Shown here: one piece after another, positions 50,563-57,850 of the stretch
How positions within the stretch are numbered: the stretch's first letter is position 1
How the letters are laid out: every line of letters begins with the position of its first letter
Notes under the pieces: generated by a model
The model's database searches: none
What the model saw: only the letters and a program-made list of their open reading frames with translations
Told to the model about the DNA's origin: nothing
Origin: Streptomyces monomycini
GTDB lineage: Bacteria; Actinomycetota; Actinomycetes; Streptomycetales; Streptomycetaceae
Length of the DNA stretch: 64,000 nt
NCBI RefSeq assembly: GCF_022271435.1
Contig: NZ_JAFIQY010000015.1
Span: 52,508 to 116,507, forward strand
Reading direction: 5' to 3'
Made by a program: the position numbers and the translations under genes

Positions 50563-50988
50563 TCACCCGCCGCTGGAGCCGGAGCAGCCGAAGCCGCCGC
50601 GGTTGACGGCGGTGCTGTGGCTGAAGGTTCCGGAGTCGGCGTAGCGGCCGCTGACGTCGGAGCCGTAGTACCACTGGCCGTCGACCTTCTGGCCGCGTCC
50701 GGCGGTGCCTCCGGGGGCGCCCTTGTTCTTGCCGGTGTTCTTGCCGGACGACGAGCCCGAACTGCCCGTGCCACCCGTACTGCCGGTGCCGCTCGACCCG
50801 CTGCCGCTCTTGCAGGACTTGGAGTCGATGACGCGGTAGCCCTTCACCGCGTCGTAGCTGTTCCGGTCGACGCAGCGCTTGTCCGGTTCCGAGCCGCAGG
50901 AGGTGAGCGCTGCCGCCAGCGCCCCCATGCCGCCCAGGATCACGGTGCTCGACCGCAGCCGGCGCCGGGCCTTCGTGTGCTCTGCCAT
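50563..50988 (-). CDS. YgiB-like lipoprotein
   Basis: 141 residues. A lipobox (AALTSC, Cys near residue 31) follows a basic start and hydrophobic core, so the protein should be lipid-anchored outside the membrane. The middle is a Ser/Gly/Thr low-complexity linker, and the C-terminus DGQWYYGSDVSGRY ... AVNRGGFG resembles the YgiB/UPF0441 ending. It precedes the YgiC-like ATP-grasp gene by 40 bp on the same strand, the same pairing as in enterobacteria. The biochemical role is unknown. ATG 50988 with AGGCAAGGG upstream. Confidence 0.75.
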   Translation of the reverse strand: MAEHTKARRRLRSSTVILGGMGALAAALTSCGSEPDKRCVDRNSYDAVKGYRVIDSKSCKSGSGSSGTGSTGGTGSSGSSSGKNTGKNKGAPGGTAGRGQKVDGQWYYGSDVSGRYADSGTFSHSTAVNRGGFGCSGSSGG

Positions 50989-51102
50989 CCCTTGCCTACC
51001 CCCGTACATCTGTGGCAACAGTTTTCAGCCACGCCAGCCTAAGGGCCGTGGCCCGTGTCACCGCAACGGGCCCACGGGGACGGCCGGGCCTACAGTCGAT
51101 GT

Positions 51103-52017
51103 GTGCTGCTTGGGATGATCTGTGCGCTCGGTTCGGCGGTCTGCTTCGGTACGGCGTCGGTCCTCCAGGCGGTGGCGGCCCGCGCCACCGCGCCCGGGGC
51201 CGGCTCACGATCGGGTGTGGACCCCAGACTTCTCCTGCGCGTCCTGGGCCAGTGGCGCTACCTGCTCGGCCTCGCCCTGGACGGCTGCGGCTTCCTCCTC
51301 GAACTGGTGGCGCTGCGCTCGCTGCCGATCTACGCGGTGGGCGCGGCCCTCGCCGCCAGTCTCGCGGTGACCGCGGTCGTGGCCGTACCGCTGCTGCGGG
51401 TACGGCTCAGCCGGGCGGAGTGGGCCGCCGTGCTGGTGGTCTGCGGCGGGCTGGCGCTGCTGGGGCTGGCCTCGGGCGCGGAGGGGGAGGGCACGGGCTC
51501 CACCGCGCTGCGCTTCGGGACGCTGACCGTCGCGCTGGCGATCCTGGCCTGGGGCGCGCTGGCCGGGCGGCTGCCCGGCCGGGCGCGGGCGGCGGCGCTG
51601 GGGCTGGGCGCCGGGTTCGGCTTCGGCGTCGTGGAGGTCGCCGTACGCCTGATCCCCGACCTGTCACCCGCGTCCCTCCTGTCCAACCCCGCCGCATACG
51701 CCCTGCTCGTCGGCGGCGGCGCGGCCTTCCTGCTGCTGACCTCGGCCCTTCAGCGCGGCTCGGTGACGGCGGCCACGGCGGGCATGGTCATCGGCGAGAC
51801 GCTCGGGCCCGCGCTGGTCGGCGTGGTCTGGCTCGGTGACCGGACCCGTGCCGGGCTGGCGCCGCTGGGCATCACGGGGTTCGCCCTGGCGGTGCTGGGC
51901 GCGCTCGCGCTGGCCCGCTTCGGGGAGGCGCCGGAGGAGGCGGGGGTGGCGGAGGTGACGGGGACGGAGGAGGAGCCCGCCACAACCGGCCTACGGCGCG
52001 GGCGGCAGGACCCGTAG
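51103..52017 (+). CDS. EamA/DMT-superfamily membrane transporter
   Basis: 304 residues with nine to ten hydrophobic helices, starting LLGMICALGSAVCFGTASVL. The two-repeat DMT layout is visible (SLPIYAVGAALAASLAVTAV and the mirrored TAATAGMVIGETLGPALVGV near residue 240). It probably exports or imports a small metabolite. GTG 51103 lies seven bases after TACAGT (51091-51096), so a leaderless mRNA is likely; this makes the chosen start more credible than the longer frame. The 3' end overlaps the MocR gene by 27 bp. Substrate unknown. Confidence 0.83.
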   Translation: MLLGMICALGSAVCFGTASVLQAVAARATAPGAGSRSGVDPRLLLRVLGQWRYLLGLALDGCGFLLELVALRSLPIYAVGAALAASLAVTAVVAVPLLRVRLSRAEWAAVLVVCGGLALLGLASGAEGEGTGSTALRFGTLTVALAILAWGALAGRLPGRARAAALGLGAGFGFGVVEVAVRLIPDLSPASLLSNPAAYALLVGGGAAFLLLTSALQRGSVTAATAGMVIGETLGPALVGVVWLGDRTRAGLAPLGITGFALAVLGALALARFGEAPEEAGVAEVTGTEEEPATTGLRRGRQDP

Positions 52018-53427
52018 CAGCGCCTCCAGCACCCCCGCGAAGGCATGATCGGGCGGCCTGCCGTACGTCACGACCAACCCGTCCCGCGCCGGAGCACCAC
52101 CCGCCCCTCCCGGGCCCCCCGGGTGCGCGAACGTACTCAGCCCCTCCAGCGCCAGCCCCTGCCACCGGGCCGCCTGGACGACGGACTGCTCGGTGCCGGG
52201 CGGCAGTTCGAGGACGACGTGCAGTCCCGCCGCGATGCCGCTGACCCGGATGTGCGGGGCGTGTTCGGCCAGCGCGGTGACGAGCTGGTCGCGGCGGCGC
52301 CGGTAGCGCAGCCGCATGCCGCGTACGTGCCGGTCGTACGCGCCGGAGGCCATGAACTCGGCGAGGGTCAGCTGCTCCAGCGCGCCGGTCTGCCACTCCC
52401 CCGTGCTCTTGAGGGCCAGCACCGGGTCGACGAGGTGGTCGGGGAGCACCATCCAGGCCAGCCGCAGCGCGGGGGCGAGACTCTTGCTCGCGGTACCGAG
52501 GTAGGCGACGCGGTCCGGGTCGAGCCCCTGCAATGCGCCCACCGGCTGCCGGTCGTACCTGAACTCGCCGTCGTAATCGTCCTCCAGCACCAGCCCGCCG
52601 CCCGCGCGCGCCCAGTCGATGACGGCGGCGCGGCGGTCGGGATGCAGCGGTACGCCGGTGGGGAACTGGTGCGCCGGGGTGAGCAGCGCCGCTCGTACGC
52701 CGGGCAGGTCCGCCAGCCGTCCGGTGTCCGCGCCGTGCGCGTCGACGGGCAGCGGGGCGGGGCGCAAGCCGGCGCGCGTCAGCACGTCGCGGTGGAAGTG
52801 GAGGCCGTACGCCTCGGTGCCGACCCCGCGCGCCCCCGCGTCCCGCAGGACGCGGGCGAGCAGGCCGAGGCCCTGCATGAAGCCGGTGCAGACGACGACG
52901 TGCTCGGGGTCGGTCCGCACGCCGCGGGCGCGCGCCAGGTAGTCGGCGAGCACGGTGCGCAGTTCCGGGCGGCCGAGGGACGGGCTGTAGCCGAACGCGT
53001 CGTTGGGGGCGGTGGTGAGCGCGCGGCGGGCGGCGGCGAGCCAGGCGGCGCGGGGGAAGCCGGAGACGTCCGGGGTGCCGGGCCGCAGGTCGTAGCGCGG
53101 GCGGTCGGGCAGCGGGGGCCGGGCGGAGCGCCGGGCGGGCGGTGCGGAGCGGGACGGTTCGGCGCGCCGGGCGACCCGGGTGCCGGAGCCCTGCCGGGCG
53201 CTCAGCCAGCCCTCGGCGACCAGCTCGGCGTACGCGTCGGCGACGGTGTTGCGGGCGATGCCGAGGTCGGCGGCGAGCGTACGGGAGGACGGCAGCCGGG
53301 TGCCGGGCGTCAGGCGGCCCGTGCGGACGGCCTCGCGCAGGGACCGCATCAGACAGGCGCGCAGCCCGCCGGGACCGGAGAGGTCCAGGTGCAGGTCGCG
53401 CCCGAAAGTGGCCCAGGAATTGTCCAT
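51991..53427 (-). CDS. MocR/PdxR-type regulator (GntR HTH fused to aminotransferase-like domain)
   Basis: 478 residues. The N-terminal GntR winged helix has GTRLPSSRTLAADLGIARNT and VADAYAELVAEGW near residues 42-75. The rest is a fold-type I aminotransferase domain with EDDYDGEFRY and the PLP Lys in GTASKSLAPALRLAW near residue 305. It probably senses PLP or an amino compound and regulates the divergent CMD-CMD-PEPM genes. ATG 53427 lies eight bases after TATGGT (minus 53441-53436), again leaderless-like. Confidence 0.88.
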   Translation of the reverse strand: MDNSWATFGRDLHLDLSGPGGLRACLMRSLREAVRTGRLTPGTRLPSSRTLAADLGIARNTVADAYAELVAEGWLSARQGSGTRVARRAEPSRSAPPARRSARPPLPDRPRYDLRPGTPDVSGFPRAAWLAAARRALTTAPNDAFGYSPSLGRPELRTVLADYLARARGVRTDPEHVVVCTGFMQGLGLLARVLRDAGARGVGTEAYGLHFHRDVLTRAGLRPAPLPVDAHGADTGRLADLPGVRAALLTPAHQFPTGVPLHPDRRAAVIDWARAGGGLVLEDDYDGEFRYDRQPVGALQGLDPDRVAYLGTASKSLAPALRLAWMVLPDHLVDPVLALKSTGEWQTGALEQLTLAEFMASGAYDRHVRGMRLRYRRRRDQLVTALAEHAPHIRVSGIAAGLHVVLELPPGTEQSVVQAARWQGLALEGLSTFAHPGGPGGAGGAPARDGLVVTYGRPPDHAFAGVLEALLRVLPPAP

Positions 53428-53441
53428 ACGAATGGACCATA
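53422..53441. promoter_or_regulatory. inverted repeat at the mocR start and -10 region
   Basis: GTCCAT-ACGA-ATGGAC (53422-53437) overlaps the first codons and the leftward -10 TATGGT (53441-53436) of the MocR gene. MocR proteins often autoregulate through sites near the start. The rightward CMD gene has its own -10 TAGTGT at 53462-53467, 20 bp away. Ownership by MocR is inferred. Confidence 0.5.
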
Positions 53442-53474
53442 CCCGTGCGCCAATGGCGGCATAGTGTCGCTGGC

Positions 53475-53957
53475 ATGACGACGAACCCAACGCCGAACCC
53501 CCAGCACGGCCACCATCAGCCGCGGATCGCCATCGCGCGCAACGCCCCCGAGGTGTACAAGGCGATGGTCGCCCTCGACGCGGCCGCCAAGAAGGGCCTG
53601 GACCCGGCGCTGGTCCATCTGGTGAAGATCCGCGCCTCGCAGGTCAACCACTGCGCCTTCTGCCTCGACATGCACATCAAGGAGGCCCGCAAGGAGGGCG
53701 AGACCGAGGAGCGCGTGTACCTCCTCAACGCCTGGGAGGAGGCCGGCGCCCACTACTCCGCCAAGGAGCAGGCCGCCCTCGCCCTCACCGAGGCCGTCAC
53801 CGTCCTCACCGACGGCTTCGTCCCGGACGCCGTCTACGAGCGCGCCGCCGCCCACTTCGACGAGCCCGAGCTCGCCCAGCTGATCGCCCTGATCACCACC
53901 ATCAACGCGTGGAACCGTTTCGGCGTGACCACCCGCATGACTCCCGGACAGGCATGA
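53475..53957 (+). CDS. carboxymuconolactone decarboxylase/AhpD-family protein, copy 1
   Basis: 160 residues. The AhpD-like redox motif is HCAFCLDMHIKEAR near residues 60-73 (CxxC...H). Proteins of this family reduce peroxides or act as lactone decarboxylases; without neighbours for beta-ketoadipate a peroxidase-type role is more likely. ATG 53475 lies seven bases after TAGTGT (53462-53467), suiting a leaderless transcript. The stop overlaps the next gene's ATG (ATGA). It has a tandem paralogue immediately downstream with a near-identical 3' half. Confidence 0.85.
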   Translation: MTTNPTPNPQHGHHQPRIAIARNAPEVYKAMVALDAAAKKGLDPALVHLVKIRASQVNHCAFCLDMHIKEARKEGETEERVYLLNAWEEAGAHYSAKEQAALALTEAVTVLTDGFVPDAVYERAAAHFDEPELAQLIALITTINAWNRFGVTTRMTPGQA

Positions 53958-54421
53958 TGACGACCACCACCGGCTCCGCCCGCCTCGACTTCTACAAGCG
54001 CGCCCCGGGCATCTACCAGCCCCTGCTGAACGCGCACATCGCCGCGAAGAAGGGCCTGGGCGACGACGTCCTGGCCGAGCTGGTCCTGATCCGCGCCTCG
54101 CAGATCAACCACTGCGCCTTCTGCCTCGACATGCACGTCAAGGACGCGCAGAAGGCCGGGATCTCCGAGGAGCGCATCCACCTCCTCAACGCCTGGGAGG
54201 AGGCCACCGGCCACTACTCCGCCAAGGAGCAGGCGGCCCTCGCCCTCACCGAGGCCGTCACCGTCCTCACCGACGGCTTCGTCCCGGACGCCGTCTACGA
54301 GCGGGCCGCCGCCCACTTCGACGAGCGCGAACTCGCCCACCTGATCTCTCTGATCACCACCATCAACATGTGGAACCGCATCAACGTCGCGGTCCGCCAG
54401 CCCATCGGCGGCGGCGCGTGA
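53954..54421 (+). CDS. carboxymuconolactone decarboxylase/AhpD-family protein, copy 2
   Basis: 155 residues. It shares the HCAFCLDMHVKDAQ motif with copy 1, and over 114 bp (54212-54325 against 53751-53864) the two genes differ at only two or three bases, whereas the first ~50 residues have diverged. This points to recent duplication or gene conversion. It starts at ATG 53954 overlapping the previous stop, and its own stop overlaps the GTG of the next gene. Two paralogues could form hetero-oligomers, or supply dosage. Confidence 0.85.
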   Translation: MMTTTTGSARLDFYKRAPGIYQPLLNAHIAAKKGLGDDVLAELVLIRASQINHCAFCLDMHVKDAQKAGISEERIHLLNAWEEATGHYSAKEQAALALTEAVTVLTDGFVPDAVYERAAAHFDERELAHLISLITTINMWNRINVAVRQPIGGGA

Positions 54422-55173
54422 CCGCCGCGGCCCTGCGCGCCCTGCACCACGGCCGGGCGGCGGACGACCCGCTCGTCCTGCCCGGTCCGTGGGACGCGGA
54501 GAGCGCACGGATCTTCGCGGCCGCCGGTTTCCCGGCCCTGGCCACGCCGAGCGCGGGCGTCGCGGCGTCGCTGGGGTACGAGGACGGGAGCACGCCGCCG
54601 GACGAGATGTTCGCGGCGGTGGGCCGGATCGTACGGGCCGTGGACGTACCGGTGACGGCCGACCTGGAGGCCGGGTACGGGCTGCCCGCGAAGGAGCTGG
54701 TGGAACGTATCGCCGCGACCGGCGCGGTGGGCTGCAACATCGAGGACACCGACCAGGGGACCGGGCAGCTCACCGACGTGGAGCGGCAGGCTGACCGGCT
54801 GGCGGAGATCCGGGCCGCGGCCGGTGACGAGCTGGTGATCAACGCCCGTACCGACGTGTTCCTGCGCGCCGGGGACGGGCCGGAGGGTGCCGGGGACGAC
54901 CTGGCCGCCCAGGTCGAAGAGGCAGTACGACGCGGGCTGCGGTACGCCGCCGCGGGCGCCGACTGCGTGTATCCGATCCTCGCGCCGCCGCAGGTCCTTC
55001 GGGAACTGGCGGACCGGATCGGGCTGCCGGTCAACGCCATCGCCGTCCCGGGCGGCCCGTCCCCGCGCGAACTCGGCACGCTGGGCGCGTCCCGCATCAC
55101 CTTCGGGGGCGGGTTGCACCGGCGGGCGATGGAAGGGGTACGGGCGGTGGCGGAGGCGCTCCGTACCGGCTGA
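54418..55173 (+). CDS. PEP mutase / isocitrate lyase superfamily enzyme
   Basis: 251 residues. Motifs: PGPWDAESARIFAAAGF at the start, the Mg-binding/acidic TADLEAGYG (near residue 80), NIEDTDQGTG (near 104), and INARTDVFLRAG (near 142). The ICL/PEPM superfamily cleaves or forms C-C or C-P bonds in 2,3-disubstituted succinates or phosphonates. The canonical ICL KKCGH loop is missing, so methylisocitrate lyase, oxaloacetate hydrolase-like or phosphonate chemistry are all possible. The start overlaps the previous stop by 4 bp (GTGA). Probably one operon under MocR control. Confidence 0.82.
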   Translation: MTAAALRALHHGRAADDPLVLPGPWDAESARIFAAAGFPALATPSAGVAASLGYEDGSTPPDEMFAAVGRIVRAVDVPVTADLEAGYGLPAKELVERIAATGAVGCNIEDTDQGTGQLTDVERQADRLAEIRAAAGDELVINARTDVFLRAGDGPEGAGDDLAAQVEEAVRRGLRYAAAGADCVYPILAPPQVLRELADRIGLPVNAIAVPGGPSPRELGTLGASRITFGGGLHRRAMEGVRAVAEALRTG

Positions 55174-55225
55174 GCTGAGCTGCGGTGCGGGGGCGGTGAC
55201 GGCGCGCGCCACCACCCCCGCGCGA

Positions 55226-56008
55226 TCACTTCTCCTTCTTCTGCGCAGCGTTCTCCGTGGCGTTCTGTGTGACGTTCTGCGTGGCGGCGATGATCTCGGC
55301 CAGGGCCGCCACGACGTCGGCCTCGGACGCCTCCTTGGTGATGCCGAGGCCGCTCAGCACCCCCTCGCCGTCCTCCAGTTCCAGCAGGGCGAGCAGGATG
55401 TGCTCGGTGCCGACGTAGTTGTGGCCAAGGCGCAGGGCCTCGCGGAAGGTGAGTTCCAGCGCCTTCTTCGCCTGCGCGTCGAAGGGGATCAGCGCGGGCA
55501 TCTCCCCTGCCGCGTCCGGCAGCAGCTCGGTCACGCGCTGCCGGACGGCCTCCAGCGTCACGCCCTGTGCCACGATCGCCCGCGCCGCGAGGCCCTCCGG
55601 CTCGGCCAGCAGGCCGAGTACCAGGTGCAGCGGGCCGATCTCGGGGTTGCCCGCGGCGTGGGCCTCGTTCTGCGAGGTCACCACCACGTTCCGGGCACGC
55701 GCCGTGTACCGGCTGAACCCCTGGCTGGGGTCCAGGTCGGACGCCTCACCGGGCGTCTTGGGCACGAACCGCTTCTGGGCGGCCTGCTTGGTGACGCCCA
55801 TGCTCTTGCCGATGTCCGTCCAGGAGGCGCCCGAGCGGCGGGCCTGGTCGACGAAGTGGCCGATCAGGTGGTCGGCGACCTCACCGAGGTGCTCGGCGGC
55901 GAGTACCGCGTCGGTCAGCTGGTCCAGCGCGTCGGGGTGGACCTTCTTGATGGTCTCGATCAGGTCGTCGAGGCGGATCGGATGGGTGCTGCGACTGGGT
56001 TCCGTCAT
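55226..56008 (-). CDS. HTH plus Clp-N double-repeat protein, probably an autorepressed regulator
   Basis: 260 residues. A helix-turn-helix lies at ~60-81 (GASWTDIGKSMGVTKQAAQK), then two Clp amino-terminal repeats (residues ~97-235: NEIGPLHLVLGLL-like IGPLHLVLGLLAEPE, and NYVGTEHILLALLELEDGEG). Clp N domains bind substrates or adaptor proteins for ClpC-type unfoldases; no AAA domain is present. ATG 56008 has TTGACG-N17-TACGGT-N6 directly upstream, a strong promoter for a leaderless mRNA. Both promoter hexamers are overlapped by GTCAAC-N5-GTTGAC inverted repeats. It is divergent from a TetR gene. Confidence 0.83.
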   Translation of the reverse strand: MTEPSRSTHPIRLDDLIETIKKVHPDALDQLTDAVLAAEHLGEVADHLIGHFVDQARRSGASWTDIGKSMGVTKQAAQKRFVPKTPGEASDLDPSQGFSRYTARARNVVVTSQNEAHAAGNPEIGPLHLVLGLLAEPEGLAARAIVAQGVTLEAVRQRVTELLPDAAGEMPALIPFDAQAKKALELTFREALRLGHNYVGTEHILLALLELEDGEGVLSGLGITKEASEADVVAALAEIIAATQNVTQNATENAAQKKEK

Positions 56009-56010
56009 GC

Positions 56011-56055
56011 GTCAACCGTAAGTTGACGCAGGCGGGCCGTCAACCCCCGGTTGAC
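56011..56055. promoter_or_regulatory. double operator GTCAAC-N5-GTTGAC over the clpN-like promoter
   Basis: Copies at 56011-56027 and 56039-56055 are identical in architecture (28 bp apart). On the minus strand the first covers the -10 TACGGT (56020-56015) and the second covers the -35 TTGACG (56043-56038); the spacer is 17 bp. The rightward TetR gene has its -10 TACTAT at 56093-56098, 38 bp from the nearer operator. The binder may be the HTH-ClpN protein or the adjacent TetR; which is not decided by sequence. Confidence 0.82.
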
Positions 56056-56105
56056 GATCTCCCTTCGCCTCCCTTTCCTGGAGCGCCTGCTCTACTATTG
56101 CGCTG

Positions 56106-56750
56106 ATGCGTACCGTCAATCCCGAAGAGCACGCCCGCAAGCGGGCCCACATCCTCGCCGCCGCGGCCGGCGAATTCGCCGCGTACGGCGTCGACGGCAC
56201 CTCCACCGCGCGCATCTGCCGCGCCGCCGGGATCGGCTCCGGCACGCTCTTCCACTATTTCGCCACCAAGCGCGACATCTTCCACGCGCTCTTCCGCGAC
56301 GACCTGCCGCGCAACGCCGAGGCGTGCGCCCGCGCGATCGCCCGGGACCGCCCGGAGGACGGCATCCGCCTCCTCGTGGACCACCTGCTCACCGACCTCG
56401 CCGACCCGCTCGTACCGGGACTCGCCGCCGCCGCCGTCTTCCAGGTCAACCGGGACGAGGAGTTCGCCCGGCTGATCATGGCCGACACCGCGCAGGTACG
56501 GTCCGCCCTGGAGACGCTGACGACCCGGCTCGCCGCGGCAGGGCGCCCGCTCCCCTTCCCGCCCGGACGGGTCGCCGCCTGGATCCAGGGCCTGCTGGAC
56601 GCCGCGTATCTCTCCGCCGGGGAACCGGACTTCGACCCGGCGACGCACACGGCTGAGCTGCGGCGGCTGGTCGGTTGGCTGACCGGCGGCGACGCATCCG
56701 CCACGCCGCCCGGCACCCGCACCTCACCACAGGGAGACCCGACCCGATGA
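56106..56750 (+). CDS. TetR-family regulator
   Basis: 214 residues. The HTH is STARICRAAGIGSGTLFHYF near residues 33-52 with ATKRDIFHALF following; the C-terminal ligand domain has no special signature. ATG 56106 is seven bases after TACTAT (56093-56098), so the transcript is probably leaderless. The stop overlaps the next gene start (ATGA). Divergent from the HTH-ClpN gene with shared intergenic operators. The ligand and any further targets are unknown. Confidence 0.87.
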   Translation: MRTVNPEEHARKRAHILAAAAGEFAAYGVDGTSTARICRAAGIGSGTLFHYFATKRDIFHALFRDDLPRNAEACARAIARDRPEDGIRLLVDHLLTDLADPLVPGLAAAAVFQVNRDEEFARLIMADTAQVRSALETLTTRLAAAGRPLPFPPGRVAAWIQGLLDAAYLSAGEPDFDPATHTAELRRLVGWLTGGDASATPPGTRTSPQGDPTR

Positions 56751-57535
56751 CCTCCGACCACACCACACGCAAGGTGCCGCCGGCCAAGCCCCCGGCGGCA
56801 CTCCCCGACCGGACCACCGTCGGCCCCACCACCGGCGAACGCGCCGCGCTGTGGGCGGGCTTCCCCGTCCTGGGAGCGGTGGCATTGTGGCTGATCAGCA
56901 GGGCGGCGGGCTGGGTGGCATCGCTCCCGTGGGCCCCGATGCAGGGACCGTTCAAGCTGATCGCGTCCGCACCCGAACCGCTGCTGTCGATCGGCGCCGT
57001 GCTCGTCGGCGTTCTCGGCGGCCTGGCCATCGCGTTCTTCGCCGACCTTGAGTACGTGACCGCCGACATCGGCCCGGACCAAGCCGCCCTGACCGTCGAC
57101 CGGGTCACCCGGACGGTGCCGCGCGCGGCGACCTCCGCGGTCTTCCAGGACGGCAAGAACCTGGTGCTCCTCGGGCACGACTCCGCCGAACTGGCCCGTC
57201 TGCGCGGCGACTTCGAGGCGGCCCGGTTCGCGGCCGCCTTCGAGCGGTACGGCTACCCGTGGCGCCCGGACGGCGATCCGTACGCCGCCGACTTCCGCCG
57301 CTGGGTCGCGGGGCAGCCCGACCTGTCCAGCGACGCCCACGCCTTGCTCAAGGCCCGCGCGCACGCCCTGAAGAAGAGCCAGAAGAAGGACGCCGAGCAG
57401 CTCAGGGAAGACCTGGCCAGGCTGGGCATCGTCGTACGGGACGACAAGAAGAAGGCGCAGCACTGGAGGCGCGTCCGGCCCGCCCAGGACACCTCAACCG
57501 CAGGAGAGCAACGCGCCGACCATCACAGTGCGTAG
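56747..57535 (+). CDS. conserved two-helix membrane protein (YqeB-like)
   Basis: 262 residues from ATG 56747, overlapping the TetR stop. An N-terminal ~30-residue Pro-rich segment, two membrane helices (residues ~33-58 and ~75-100: LLSIGAVLVGVLGGLAIAFF), then a cytoplasmic domain with PDQAALTVDRVTRTVPRA, FRRWVAGQPDLSSDAHALL and a Lys-rich coiled end. It resembles uncharacterised YqeB-type proteins common in Streptomyces. Coupled to the TetR gene, so it is a likely target. A terminator follows 78 bp after the stop. Confidence 0.72.
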   Translation: MTSDHTTRKVPPAKPPAALPDRTTVGPTTGERAALWAGFPVLGAVALWLISRAAGWVASLPWAPMQGPFKLIASAPEPLLSIGAVLVGVLGGLAIAFFADLEYVTADIGPDQAALTVDRVTRTVPRAATSAVFQDGKNLVLLGHDSAELARLRGDFEAARFAAAFERYGYPWRPDGDPYAADFRRWVAGQPDLSSDAHALLKARAHALKKSQKKDAEQLREDLARLGIVVRDDKKKAQHWRRVRPAQDTSTAGEQRADHHSA

Positions 57536-57612
57536 TCACCTCGTGTGGCCCTGCCACTCCCAAGGGAAGTGATTCCTGACACCGGCCTTTTCCGTTATCC
57601 CACAACGTAGCT

Positions 57613-57648
57613 GGTCAGGCGCCTAGTTCGCGCCTGGCCGACTTTTTT
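57613..57648 (+). terminator. intrinsic terminator after the TetR/membrane protein operon
   Basis: GGTCAGGCGC (57613-57622), a seven-base loop and GCGCCTGGCC (57630-57639) form a 10-bp stem with one G-T, followed by GAC and six T (57643-57648). This is the best classical Rho-independent terminator in the window. Confidence 0.9.
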
Positions 57649-57657
57649 CGGTCCGTC

Positions 57658-57685
57658 ATGACATGTGCAGGGCATCGTGTAGGGT
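57658..57685 (+). promoter_or_regulatory. promoter candidate for the metalloprotease gene
   Basis: ATGACA (57658-57663), a 16-bp spacer and TAGGGT (57680-57685) sit just past the terminator of the preceding operon. The transcript would carry a ~160-nt leader to the ATG at 57851. The rest of the 315-bp gap (57536-57850) shows no gene. Confidence 0.45.
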
Positions 57686-57850
57686 TTCGATCTCTGTCAC
57701 CCAGGGTGTTCCTTTGGCCAGCGATCGGCCCCTTTCGTCGCACGCCTCGGCACCCCGGTGGGCAGCGCGCAACTCCCGCACAGCGGTGCCCTCGTGGACC
57801 TGATCCGGTCGGCCGGATCCTGGCCGTGGGCGCCGCGGAAAGGTTTGCCC

